Assembly (NCBI GenBank): GCA_017622815.1 | Contig: JAGAQH010000027.1 | Coordinates: 62,001 to 126,000, forward strand | From: Bacteroidaceae bacterium | Lineage (GTDB): Bacteria > Bacteroidota > Bacteroidia > Bacteroidales > Bacteroidaceae | DNA length: 64,000 bases | Reading direction: 5' to 3' | Shown: one piece after another, positions 25,650-33,714 of the stretch | Layout of the letters: every line of letters begins with the position of its first letter | How positions within the stretch are numbered: the first letter of the stretch is position 1 | Position numbers and translations under genes: made by a program | Notes under the pieces: model-generated | Database searches by the model: none | Told to the model about the DNA's origin: nothing | The model's input: the letters and a program-made list of their open reading frames with translations, nothing else

Positions 25650-26576
25650 TCAGGCATTCTTTATCAGTTTGCGTTCGGCAATGAGTTTCTTGCTGATGTT
25701 GTCCAGAGTGGCATTGATATAGCGTGCACTGTTGGGGGTGCTGTAACTCTTGGCTATCTCTATGTACTCGTTGATGGAAACGGACAACGGTATGGTGGGA
25801 CATGATGTGATTTCTGCCAGAGCCACCTGCATTATGACACGGTCCATCAGCGGAACACGCTCCATGTCCCAGTTGCGTGTATTCTGCGATATGAGGCTAC
25901 GGTAATAGTCGGAACCGTTCATGGCCTGCAGTATCAGCTTGCGTGCGAATTCCAGGTCTTCCCCATCGCGGAACTCGGGCAGGAGCGGATAACTGTCGTC
26001 AACATCCTTTGTAAAACGGTTGATGGTCTTCAACACAAAAGTGTCAATGATATGGCGGTCGTCGTTCCAGAATATGTTGACATCCTCCAGCAGTTCGTCT
26101 ATACTGTCATTGTCCACTATGATGTAGCGGTAGACCTTGCGCCACAACTCGCGGTCCTCATCATAAGAGTCCTCTCCGCTATCCATGTATTCGCGGTAGA
26201 AGTCGCTGTCCACAACCTTGTTGTAGAGAGTGCGTACAAACTCCTCCTCGTTGGTCCAGTCCAGACGCTGGTTCTTGCGGTTGTCCTGCAACTGACGGTT
26301 GCTCTCCAACTGCAACATGAAGCGGTTGTCCACAAACTTACGGCTGGGTTCGGACAAGCCCAGACGCCTCGCTCTGCTGGATTGCGCCTCGTGGGCACGC
26401 AATCCCAAACGGGAAATCTCCACCATCAAGGTCAGCATGGTATTGTACAAATCGTAGGCAGTACCCAAACTGCTGAGCAATATGTTCTCGCCATCCTCAG
26501 GGCGACGTACATCGTTGAGACAGCAGGAGTATGCCACCTGCACAGTCTTGATGCGGATTAGTTTACGATTTATCAT
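25650..26576 (-). CDS. nusB: Transcription antitermination factor NusB, long Bacteroidota form
   Basis: A 308-residue protein with the RNA-binding NusB fold in its C-terminal half (LILQAMNGSDYYRSLI, MDRVIMQVALAEITSCPTIPLSVSINEYIEIAKSY, RYINATLDNI). The long N-terminal helical extension (LIRIKTVQVAYSC onward) is about twice the usual NusB length and is typical of this phylum. It binds boxA RNA with NusE in rRNA antitermination. A TACCTTTG box lies 22 bases upstream, back to back with the rplY promoter. Confidence 0.9.
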   Translation of the reverse strand: MINRKLIRIKTVQVAYSCCLNDVRRPEDGENILLSSLGTAYDLYNTMLTLMVEISRLGLRAHEAQSSRARRLGLSEPSRKFVDNRFMLQLESNRQLQDNRKNQRLDWTNEEEFVRTLYNKVVDSDFYREYMDSGEDSYDEDRELWRKVYRYIIVDNDSIDELLEDVNIFWNDDRHIIDTFVLKTINRFTKDVDDSYPLLPEFRDGEDLEFARKLILQAMNGSDYYRSLISQNTRNWDMERVPLMDRVIMQVALAEITSCPTIPLSVSINEYIEIAKSYSTPNSARYINATLDNISKKLIAERKLIKNA

Positions 26577-26597
26577 AAGAACGATTTATAAAGCGCA

Positions 26598-26605
26598 CAA
26601 AGGTA
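26598..26605 (-). promoter_or_regulatory. Bacteroidota -7 box for nusB
   Basis: The minus strand reads TACCTTTG, about 22 bases before the nusB start codon. It is divergent from the rplY promoter at 26712. Confidence 0.72.
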
Positions 26606-26711
26606 CTCATTTTTAATGAAGAATAGGGAAGGACAAGGAGAAAAAGGGTGAAAAAGGGAAGATTTCACAAAAAAGACCGCACAACAACGCTGTTCTTTCA
26701 CCATTTTTACG

Positions 26712-26720
26712 TACCTTTGC
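26712..26720 (+). promoter_or_regulatory. Bacteroidota -7 box for rplY
   Basis: TACCTTTGC lies 82 bases before the rplY ATG, leaving a leader of roughly 75 bases. Confidence 0.75.
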
Positions 26721-26801
26721 ACCCGCTTATGAAAGCCCGTGTGATGGCGAATTAGGCAAAAACTTAATTTAGAGTAACACAAACTAACACAAAGAGACAA
26801 A

Positions 26802-27401
26802 ATGAAAAGTATCGACGTAAAGGGCACAGCCCGCACCGCTACCGGCAAGAAGGCTACACGCGAAATCCGCAAGAGCGGTTCAATCCCCTGCAACCTGTAT
26901 GGTGAGAAGCGCGGCGAGAACGGCCTGCCCGTAGCCCTCGGTTTCTCAGTAACCGCTGCTGAGGTTCGCAACCTGGTTTACTCTCCCGACATCTACAGCG
27001 TAAACCTGAACATCGACGGTCAGGAGTACAAGGCTGTAATGAAGGAGCTGCAGTTCCATCCCGTAACAGACCAGCTGCTGCACATCGACTTCTACGAGAT
27101 CACCGAGGAGAAGCCCATCGTAATGGAGGTGCCCATCAAGCTGAACGGTCTGGCAGAGGGTGTTAAGGCCGGTGGTAAGCTGGCTGCAAGCGTACGTAAC
27201 CTGAAGGTTCGCGCTCCCTACACTCAGATTCCCGAGAAGCTGAACATCGACGTTACCAACCTTGGTCTGGGCAAGACCATCAAGGTTGCCGAACTGAGCT
27301 TCGAAGGTCTGGAACTCGTAACCAGCCCCAGCGTAGTAGTATGTCAGGTTAAGATGACACGTAGCGCTATGAGCGCAATGGCTGCCGCTGGCAAGAAGTA
27401 A
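26802..27401 (+). CDS. rplY: 50S ribosomal protein bL25 (CTC form)
   Basis: A 199-residue bL25/general stress protein CTC. The N-terminal 5S-rRNA-binding L25 domain begins MKSIDVKGTARTATGKKATREIRKSGSIPCNLYG. The C-terminal TL5/CTC beta domain (about residues 100-185) contains VMEVPIKLNGLAEGVKAGGKL and LKVRAPYTQIPEKLNIDVTNL. Codon use is strongly biased, as expected of a ribosomal gene. It is preceded by its own promoter and followed by a hairpin terminator at 27487. Confidence 0.97.
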   Translation: MKSIDVKGTARTATGKKATREIRKSGSIPCNLYGEKRGENGLPVALGFSVTAAEVRNLVYSPDIYSVNLNIDGQEYKAVMKELQFHPVTDQLLHIDFYEITEEKPIVMEVPIKLNGLAEGVKAGGKLAASVRNLKVRAPYTQIPEKLNIDVTNLGLGKTIKVAELSFEGLELVTSPSVVVCQVKMTRSAMSAMAAAGKK

Positions 27402-27486
27402 AAACAGAGATTTTCATCAACCCTACCTCCCACACCCGTGGCTATGCCATCAGGGGACACGAGGAAAGGACTCTGACAAAACAAGG

Positions 27487-27526
27487 AATACGGGTGACGG
27501 CCATGCCGCTGCCCGTATTTTGCTTT
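27487..27526 (+). terminator. Rho-independent terminator after rplY
   Basis: AATACGGG (27487-27494) pairs with CCCGTATT (27512-27519), with an inner CGGC/GCCG pairing, followed by TTGCTTTT. Confidence 0.78.
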
Positions 27527-27620
27527 TATGAACATCATACAGAAACTGATAACATTCCTTCTGCCGTCGTCAGTATGCCACAAGGACTGCGACAGGACAG
27601 AAGAGAAGGGAAGTCCGATT

Positions 27621-28184
27621 ATGAAATACCTTATTGTAGGACTTGGAAACATTGGCGACGAATACCGCGGCACACGCCACAACGTAGGATTCCGCGTAGT
27701 GGATGCCCTGGCTCAGGCACAGGGTGCGACATTCCAGGACAAGCGCTACGGATTTGTATGCAAGACCCGCGTGAAGAATGCCGAACTGATACTGCTGAAG
27801 CCAAGCACGTACATGAACCTCTCCGGCAATGCTGTGCGCTACTGGATGCAACAGGAGAAGATACAACTGGAGAACCTCCTCGTGATAGTGGACGATCTGT
27901 CCCTGCCCGTAGGCGCCATACGCATGAAGCAGAACGGGTCGGATGCCGGGCACAACGGCCTGAAGCACATAGCACAGATGCTCAGCACCCAGGGATACAA
28001 CCGTCTGAAGTTCGGCATAGGCAACGACTTCCCCCGTGGTGGCCAGGTGGACTTCGTCTTGGGCAAGTTCTCACCCGAAGACAACAAGACCATAGACGAG
28101 AAGGTACCTGTGGCATGCGATGCCATAAAGGCCTTTGCCCTGAGCGGCATGCAGTTCGCAATGAACCACTATAACAACAAATGA
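27621..28184 (+). CDS. pth: Peptidyl-tRNA hydrolase
   Basis: A 187-residue Pth that releases tRNA from stalled peptidyl-tRNA. Asn10 and His20 of the active site lie in [18 protein letters not shown], exactly at the positions of the E. coli enzyme. [15 protein letters not shown] and [27 protein letters not shown] are the other conserved blocks. The ATG at 27621 is preferred over an in-frame ATG at 27528, because the extra 31 residues would overlap the rplY terminator and match nothing. The stop overlaps the hslR start (ATGA). Confidence 0.96.
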   Translation: MKYLIVGLGNIGDEYRGTRHNVGFRVVDALAQAQGATFQDKRYGFVCKTRVKNAELILLKPSTYMNLSGNAVRYWMQQEKIQLENLLVIVDDLSLPVGAIRMKQNGSDAGHNGLKHIAQMLSTQGYNRLKFGIGNDFPRGGQVDFVLGKFSPEDNKTIDEKVPVACDAIKAFALSGMQFAMNHYNNK

Positions 28185-28657
28185 AGAACAACGAAGCACG
28201 AATAGACAAGTGGCTGTGGGCGGCACGTATCTTCAAGACGCGCACCATAGCGGCGGCGGCCTGCAAGAAAGGGCAGGTCAGCATGAAAGGAGCACAACTG
28301 AAACCGTCGCGCACCATACGTGAGGGCGACGTGATAGATGTGCGCAAACCGCCCATAACCTACAGTTTCCGCGTACTGCAGGCCATAGAGAAGCGTGTGG
28401 GAGCGAAACTCATTCCCGAAATCCTGGAAAACGTGACTGCACCCGAGCAGTACGAAATCCTGGAGATGGCCAAGATTTCAGGCTTCGTGGGACGTGCCAA
28501 AGGATTGGGACGACCTACCAAGAAGGACCGCCGCAGCCTGGACTCCTTCACAAGCGAAGTGCCCGAGTTCTTCGGAGATTTCGCCTTTGACTTCGACGAC
28601 GGCACAGACGACGGGGAGTATGACGAAGATAGCGAAGAGGAGATGGACGAGGATTAA
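28181..28657 (+). CDS. hslR: S4-domain RNA-binding protein (Hsp15-like)
   Basis: A 158-residue protein with an N-terminal S4 domain ([28 protein letters not shown], then [19 protein letters not shown]). In E. coli, Hsp15 binds free 50S subunits carrying nascent chains and helps recycle them. The tail is very acidic ([20 protein letters not shown]), a common ending in Bacteroidota homologues. It overlaps pth by four bases, linking two ribosome-rescue functions in one transcript. Confidence 0.88.
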   Translation: MKNNEARIDKWLWAARIFKTRTIAAAACKKGQVSMKGAQLKPSRTIREGDVIDVRKPPITYSFRVLQAIEKRVGAKLIPEILENVTAPEQYEILEMAKISGFVGRAKGLGRPTKKDRRSLDSFTSEVPEFFGDFAFDFDDGTDDGEYDEDSEEEMDED

Positions 28658-28724
28658 GGTCCTGTGAGCGTAAAGAGATATACCTTATTTATATTATATA
28701 ACCACCTAACAAAAAGAAAAGACT

Positions 28725-29306
28725 ATGAAGAAATCAACAATCATCATTATCGTAGTAGCAGTCATTGCCGTTATATGGGGCATCAGCGGTTACAACGGAC
28801 TCGTTAGCATGGACGAGGGAGTGCAGACCAAGTGGGCCGACGTGGAGACCCAGTACCAGCGCCGTGCCGACCTTATCCCCAACCTGGTGAATACCGTAAA
28901 GGGATATGCCGCACACGAGAGCGAAACCCTGCAGGCCGTAGTTGAGGCACGTGCCAAGGCTACAAGCATGAACATCGACCCCAGCAACATGTCTGCCGAG
29001 CAGATTGCCAACTTCCAGAAGGCACAGGACGGTGTAAGTTCCGCCTTGAGCCGTCTGCTCGTTACCGTAGAGAAGTACCCCGACCTGAAGGCCAACGAGA
29101 ACTTCAAGGAACTGCAGGTCCAGTTGGAGGGCACGGAGAACCGCATCAGCGTGGCACGCCGCGACTATAACGAATCTGCACGCAAGTACAACACCACCCT
29201 GCGCAGTTTCCCCAAGAACATCCTGGCCGGCATGTTCGGTTTCGAGAAGAAGGCCTACTTCGAGGCTCAGGAGGGCAGCGAACAGGCTCCCACCGTGCAG
29301 TTCTAA
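28725..29306 (+). CDS. LemA family protein
   Basis: A 193-residue LemA protein. A single N-terminal membrane helix (STIIIIVVAVIAVIWGISGYNGLV) is followed by the LemA signature VQTKWADVETQYQRRADLIPNLVNTVKGYA and a long helical bundle with LEGTENRISVARRDYNESARKYNT. Function in bacteria is uncertain. LemA genes are usually followed by TPM-domain genes, as here (36 bases downstream), implying a shared envelope role. The AT-rich motif TACCTTATTTATATTATATA lies 42-23 bases before the start. Confidence 0.93.
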   Translation: MKKSTIIIIVVAVIAVIWGISGYNGLVSMDEGVQTKWADVETQYQRRADLIPNLVNTVKGYAAHESETLQAVVEARAKATSMNIDPSNMSAEQIANFQKAQDGVSSALSRLLVTVEKYPDLKANENFKELQVQLEGTENRISVARRDYNESARKYNTTLRSFPKNILAGMFGFEKKAYFEAQEGSEQAPTVQF

Positions 29307-29342
29307 GGAAGGTCCCATAACTTAACATTGAACTATTTTGAC

Positions 29343-30254
29343 ATGAAGAAGGTTCTATGCATACTGGTCCTTGTCCTTGCCCCGTTCCTACCTACAGGGG
29401 CAAGCGACAACAAGGCATACTCCGTGGAGACTGTGCCTAATGTATATGCGCAGGACCGCCGCCTGCACGTAAGCGACCCCAACGGATTGCTTGCCACGGA
29501 GACCCAAGCGGAGATAAACCGTATGCTGACCCTGCTGGAAGACAGCACTGGCATACAGTCCATGGTGGTGATGCTGCCAAGCATAGGGGGCGAAGACATC
29601 TTCGACTTTGCACACAACCTGTTCCGCCATTGGGGCATAGGCAACAAGGAGAGCAACAACGGCATGCTGATACTGTATGTTGCCGACCAGCGCAAGATAC
29701 GCTTCACCACAGGATACGGACTTGAAGGCATACTGCCCGATGCCCTGTGCAAGCGCATACAGTCGCGCTACATGATTCCACACTTTCGCGAAGGCAACAC
29801 CGACCAGGGAATGCTTGAAGGCACGAAGGCCGTGGTAGCCATATTGGACGGTTCCATGAAGGCCGACAGCACCGAGGAGGAAATGACTCTGTGGGGAGTT
29901 CTCCTGACCATGGGAGTTATCCTCCTGATAATCGTTGCCCCTATCTGGCTGATACACCGCCAGGAGACCAAATGCCCAAGATGCGGAAAGGCAGGTGCGC
30001 TGAAAGTAGTTTCGCAGACGAGCACACCTACACGCAGAGGCAAACTTATAAGGAAGACCATGCGTTGTTCCTCCTGCGGTCACACCGTAATAAAGGAATA
30101 CCTCCAATACGACAATGACGACACCGACAGCATGGTGGGCGGCATGCTCATGGGTTCCATGCTTGGAGGAGGACGCCGCGGAGGCGGCGGCTTCACGGGC
30201 GGTTTCTTCGGTGGAGGCAGTACCGGTGGCGGCGGCTCTACCTCGGGATGGTAG
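29343..30254 (+). CDS. TPM-domain (YgcG-like) membrane protein with zinc ribbon
   Basis: A 303-residue exported protein with signal peptide MKKVLCILVLVLAPFLPTGA. A TPM domain (about residues 40-165, with DSTGIQSMVVMLPSI and RFTTGYGLEGILPDALCKRI) is followed by a membrane helix (about 184-205). A cytosolic treble-cleft ribbon (CPRCGKAG and CSSCGHT) and a Gly/Ser-rich tail ending GGGSTSGW come last. The TPM-helix-Gly-rich layout is common beside lemA; the CxxC pairs between helix and tail suggest metal binding. The ATG at 29343 gives the signal peptide its natural start. Function is not established. Confidence 0.85.
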   Translation: MKKVLCILVLVLAPFLPTGASDNKAYSVETVPNVYAQDRRLHVSDPNGLLATETQAEINRMLTLLEDSTGIQSMVVMLPSIGGEDIFDFAHNLFRHWGIGNKESNNGMLILYVADQRKIRFTTGYGLEGILPDALCKRIQSRYMIPHFREGNTDQGMLEGTKAVVAILDGSMKADSTEEEMTLWGVLLTMGVILLIIVAPIWLIHRQETKCPRCGKAGALKVVSQTSTPTRRGKLIRKTMRCSSCGHTVIKEYLQYDNDDTDSMVGGMLMGSMLGGGRRGGGGFTGGFFGGGSTGGGGSTSGW

Positions 30255-30265
30255 GCGAAAGGGAG

Positions 30266-30486
30266 AAAGGAGAAAGGAGAACTTTGCGATTAAGTGAGAG
30301 CAGAAGCAAGTCTAACTTGATTCTGCCGAGCGTGAGCAAAGTCAAGACCGCAAAGCGGGATTAAAGGAGAAAGGAAAACTGCGAATAAGTGAGAGCAGAA
30401 GCATGGTAGGGACACGGCATGCCGTGTCCGATAACAAAAGCACAAGCGGACTCGGCATGCCGAGTCCCTACATCCCCGAGCGTGAG
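30266..30486. repeat. Nested REP-like repeat cluster
   Basis: Two copies of a unit beginning AAAGGAGAAAGGA and continuing TAAGTGAGAGCAGAAGCA start at 30266 and 30363; both later reach CCGAGCGTGAG (30326-30336 and 30476-30486). In copy one the middle is a short imperfect hairpin (AAGTCTAACTTGATTCTG). In copy two the middle is replaced by a 66-base block (30406-30471) bounded by GTAGGGAC and GTCCCTAC. That block contains two perfect 20-base palindromes, GGACACGGCATGCCGTGTCC (30410-30429) and GGACTCGGCATGCCGAGTCC (30448-30467). There is no gene in 30255-30525. Confidence 0.85.
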
Positions 30487-30525
30487 TATATCCTACAAGG
30501 TCAAAGGCGACTAAACAATGTTGGT

Positions 30526-31398
30526 TTAGATTTCACCTTTCCGTTTTCCGTTTTCACATTTCCTGAACCTCTTTGTCACGGCTGCATATCCGCACCGCTG
30601 GCAAAGAGGTTCTGTTGCAACATGGCGCGTGAAACCATCATACAGGGCACTGGCACGAGGGGACTCCAATATCTCCTCTAAAGTCTGATGAAAAAGATTG
30701 CCCAAAGCCACGTTGCCATTATGGTCCAGACAGCAGGGGACAACCGTGCCGTCCGCAAGCACACCTATCTGGTTGCGCAAGGCATAACAGAATACCTCCT
30801 CGGTTTCAATGGCCTCGCGCTCCTCGTCGGGCCACTCGAATATGTGGTCATACTCCAGATATATGCAATCCGCCATCTTCCACCCGTCGTAGCGTTCCGT
30901 CCACGGACGGGGCACATACTCCGAAGCCAACTCCAAAAGACGTTCGTTGGCCGAATTATATCCACCCTGATTCCAAAGGCGCAGGACAACTATCACCCCA
31001 AGGCTTGCCGCCTTCTGCGCGAATGTCATTACCTGACGCATGTATTCCTCGGGGGCATCCTTGCCGTTACCCTCGTGCGAGTGCAGGGATATCTGCACCT
31101 TGTGGGGCAAGGCATCAAGCAAGGCATCACCGGCCTTGTCCAGAAGAGTTCCGTTTGTTGTCAGGACCGGAATAAAGCCCTTCTCCTTTGCCATCGTGAC
31201 AAACTCAGGCAAATGACGGTGAAGCAGAGGTTCGCCCATCAGGTGAAAGTACAGGAACTTTATCCTGCCAACAAGCCTGTCTGTAAGCAAATCAAACTCT
31301 TCCACAGACATGGTCCGCCCCTTCCGCTCCGTCTTGGGGCAGAAGAGGCAATCAAGATTGCACACGTTGGTTATTTCAAGGTAACAACGGGATATCAT
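30526..31398 (-). CDS. Radical SAM protein with SPASM-type C-terminus
   Basis: A 290-residue radical SAM enzyme. The [4Fe-4S]/SAM motif is CNLDCLFC (Cys13, 17, 20) within EITNVCNLDCLFCPKTERKG. The HLMGEPLLH and LTTNGTLLD blocks are the usual SAM-binding elements. A C-terminal cysteine cluster (CYALRN, VVPCCLDHNGN, CQRCGY) fits a SPASM auxiliary-cluster domain. No precursor peptide, sulfatase or quinohemoprotein gene is adjacent, so the substrate is unknown. The last residues (ENGKRKGEI) come from a purine-rich GAAAACG-repeat tract at the edge of the REP cluster. It is third in a pepT-DUF454-radical SAM operon. Confidence 0.85.
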   Translation of the reverse strand: MISRCYLEITNVCNLDCLFCPKTERKGRTMSVEEFDLLTDRLVGRIKFLYFHLMGEPLLHRHLPEFVTMAKEKGFIPVLTTNGTLLDKAGDALLDALPHKVQISLHSHEGNGKDAPEEYMRQVMTFAQKAASLGVIVVLRLWNQGGYNSANERLLELASEYVPRPWTERYDGWKMADCIYLEYDHIFEWPDEEREAIETEEVFCYALRNQIGVLADGTVVPCCLDHNGNVALGNLFHQTLEEILESPRASALYDGFTRHVATEPLCQRCGYAAVTKRFRKCENGKRKGEI

Positions 31399-31405
31399 AC
31401 CGTCT

Positions 31406-31771
31406 TCACTTCTTCAATGTCTTGTACGACAGGATATGCCAACTGATGGCTGTGGCAAGCAAAAGGAAAAGTACGCTTGCCCATACAGGAAGGCTCATGC
31501 CAAAGGCACAATACAAGAGGGTTATCCACACTAATGACACCGAGACTACCTTGGTATGCAAGGGAATGGCCTTGTACTCACGGAAGTTGCGGATATACGG
31601 TCCGAGGGTGCGATGCCCCAGGAGCCAGGCATAAAGCCGGGGGGAACTGCGGAAGAACAATGCCGCGGCCAGCAACAGGAAAGGAGTGGTGGGGAGCAGG
31701 GGCAGAAACATGCCCAGCAAGCCCAAGCCTACGGCCACCAATCCCATCACCTTCATGCAAACATTCTTCAT
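31406..31771 (-). CDS. DUF454 (YbaN-like) inner-membrane protein
   Basis: A 121-residue membrane protein of the YbaN/DUF454 family. The signature GLGLLGMFLPLLPTTPFLLLAAALFFRSSPRLYAWLL at the N-terminus gives one or two helices, and two more follow (VSVSLVWITLLYCAFGMSLPVWASVLFLLLATAISW). It starts 18 bases after pepT and ends seven bases before the radical SAM gene. The family has no assigned biochemical function. Confidence 0.88.
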   Translation of the reverse strand: MKNVCMKVMGLVAVGLGLLGMFLPLLPTTPFLLLAAALFFRSSPRLYAWLLGHRTLGPYIRNFREYKAIPLHTKVVSVSLVWITLLYCAFGMSLPVWASVLFLLLATAISWHILSYKTLKK

Positions 31772-31789
31772 CCCTGCCTGTACTGACCT

Positions 31790-33034
31790 TTAAGCGTACT
31801 TCTCGGAAACGATACGGCAGATGTTCACCACCGTCTGCATGGCCTTCTCCATGCTTTGAATGGGCAGGAACTCGTGACGGCCGTGGAAGTTGAGTCCGCC
31901 GGCAAAGATATTTGGACAGGGCAACCCCTTGAATGACAACTGCGCTCCGTCTGTACCGCCACGGATGGGCACTACCTTGGAGAATCCGCATGCCTCCTCA
32001 ATGGCACGCAGGGCAATGTCGGTGATGTGAGGCTTGTCTACCAACTGGGTGTGCATATTATAATAGGTGTCCTTCACCTCGGGCAGGAATGTGCCGTGCC
32101 CGTACTTGTCGTTCATCCTCTCGCACATGTCCAGGATAAGACGCTTGCGCATCTGGAACATCTGCGTGTTGTGGTCGCGGATTATGTATGTCAGTGTGGC
32201 CTGCTCCACCCCACCCTGCATCTGGTACAGGTGGAAGAAGCCTTCGTAACCGGTGGTACGCTCAGGCACCTCGTTCTCCGGCATCTGCTGGGCAAATTCC
32301 GTAGCCAACAGGGCGGCATTCACCATCTTGTCCTTGGCATAGCCGGGATGCACGCTCACGCCGTTCACAACAATCTTGGCACTGGCGGCATTAAAGTTCT
32401 CGAACTCCAGTTCGCCCACCTCGCTACCGTCCATAGTGTATGCCCACTGGCATCCGAACTTCTCCACATCGAAGAGGTGTGCGCCACAACCGATTTCCTC
32501 GTCGGGATTGAAGCAGACGCGCACCTTGCCGTGCTTCACCTCAGGATGGGCCAACAGGTACGACATTGCCGTCATTATCTCGGCAATGCCTGCCTTGTCG
32601 TCGGCGCCGAGCAGGGTATGACCGTCGGTAACGATGATGTCCTCGCCCTTGTGCGCAAGGAGTTCGGGGAACTGGCTGACACGTGTCACGATACCTTCCG
32701 CATCGTCCAACACTATGTCCGTGCCGTCGTAGTTTTCTATGATGCGCGGCTTTACATCAGCACCCGAACAATCAGGACTGGTGTCCATGTGTGCAATGAA
32801 TCCCACCACAGGCACTTCCTCCAAACCCTCGCTTGAAGGCAGAGTGGCATAGACATAGCCATGGGCGTCCATCTCCACCTCCTGCATACCCATCTCCTTC
32901 AACTCGTCCACCAAGTATTCCGCCAGACGCAACTGCTTCTCCGTACTGGGACAACGGCCCTCTGCCTCCTCGCTTGACTGGGTGTCGAAACTCACATACT
33001 TCAAGAATCTTTCTACTATTTCCTTTTTCATCAT
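31790..33034 (-). CDS. pepT: Peptidase T (tripeptide aminopeptidase)
   Basis: A 414-residue M20B zinc peptidase that removes the N-terminal residue of tripeptides in the cytosol. Metal-ligand motifs are [23 protein letters not shown] (bridging Asp and catalytic Glu region), [15 protein letters not shown] and the C-terminal [13 protein letters not shown]. The length is typical. The start [21 protein letters not shown] is at 33034, with a second ATG one codon later. A promoter box TACCTTTG lies 29 bases upstream, in a sequence shared with the dnaG promoter. It heads the pepT-DUF454-radical SAM transcript. Confidence 0.96.
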   Translation of the reverse strand: MMKKEIVERFLKYVSFDTQSSEEAEGRCPSTEKQLRLAEYLVDELKEMGMQEVEMDAHGYVYATLPSSEGLEEVPVVGFIAHMDTSPDCSGADVKPRIIENYDGTDIVLDDAEGIVTRVSQFPELLAHKGEDIIVTDGHTLLGADDKAGIAEIMTAMSYLLAHPEVKHGKVRVCFNPDEEIGCGAHLFDVEKFGCQWAYTMDGSEVGELEFENFNAASAKIVVNGVSVHPGYAKDKMVNAALLATEFAQQMPENEVPERTTGYEGFFHLYQMQGGVEQATLTYIIRDHNTQMFQMRKRLILDMCERMNDKYGHGTFLPEVKDTYYNMHTQLVDKPHITDIALRAIEEACGFSKVVPIRGGTDGAQLSFKGLPCPNIFAGGLNFHGRHEFLPIQSMEKAMQTVVNICRIVSEKYA

Positions 33035-33062
33035 GTCCTTGTTCCTACGTTATTCTTCCGCA

Positions 33063-33087
33063 CAAAGGTACGATTAAGTGAGCGAAA
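33063..33087 (-). promoter_or_regulatory. pepT promoter, shared 25-base cassette
   Basis: On the minus strand the -7 box TACCTTTG (33063-33070) is preceded by TTTCGCTCACTTAATCG. These 25 bases are identical to those at the dnaG promoter (36651-36675). The gap 33088-33204 beyond it shows no gene. Confidence 0.75.
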
Positions 33088-33204
33088 ATGCAAGAAAACG
33101 ATTAAACATTTCTCCGAAGCGACGAACTGGAGATTGATGTCCCAAGGAACTAAGGTCGGCTATGCAAGAGCATTGCATGCCAACTTCTTGTTGTGAAAGG
33201 AAGA

Positions 33205-33666
33205 CTAATCCAACTTAATTGGCAGATAGTATCTTATCGGTATGATTCTACCGGCTTCAGAAGCAGGTTTCCATCGTGGCATATTCTTCACGACTCGCAC
33301 GGCTTTCTTGTCCAGCCTTTTGTTTCCAGAACCACGAACTATCTCTATGTCACTTAAGCTTCCGTCTACATTGATTGTAAACCTAAGTATTATTCTGTCA
33401 CGTGTTGTTTTCTCCAGGGATTTCCTGGTGTATCGGAATTCTTTTTTTAGATACTCCTTCAATGCTTCCTGTCCACCTGGAAATTCGGCAGGAAATTCAA
33501 AATCTTCATAAATAGTACTGTATCTACTCTCCTTAGTTTTCAAACTATCAGAGTTGCTGACCACGGTCTCTATCTTAGAATGAGAAAGAATGGAGACAAC
33601 AAGCATGGCAGACAGGAATAGTCCTCTAAGCATGAGAAACTTGTTTGAATTCCGTTTGTACTCCAT
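33205..33666 (-). CDS. TonB C-terminal domain protein
   Basis: A 153-residue protein. A hydrophobic N-terminal anchor or signal (about residues 11-28) is followed by a short linker and a TonB C-terminal domain. The domain carries the typical PAEFPGGQEALKEYLKKEFRY strand-helix, ILRFTINVDGSLSDIEIVRGSG and MPRWKPASEAGRIIPIRYYLPI. It lacks a proline-rich periplasm-spanning segment, so it is unlikely to be an ordinary energy transducer. In Bacteroidota such domains are often fused to BlaR1-like M56 peptidases; here it is a separate gene 48 bases behind one. Base composition is visibly AT-richer than the flanking core genes. Confidence 0.82.
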   Translation of the reverse strand: MEYKRNSNKFLMLRGLFLSAMLVVSILSHSKIETVVSNSDSLKTKESRYSTIYEDFEFPAEFPGGQEALKEYLKKEFRYTRKSLEKTTRDRIILRFTINVDGSLSDIEIVRGSGNKRLDKKAVRVVKNMPRWKPASEAGRIIPIRYYLPIKLD

Positions 33667-33714
33667 ATTGGTATTGCGTTTAAATTCTTTATACTATTAT
33701 TTTTGAAATCTGCC

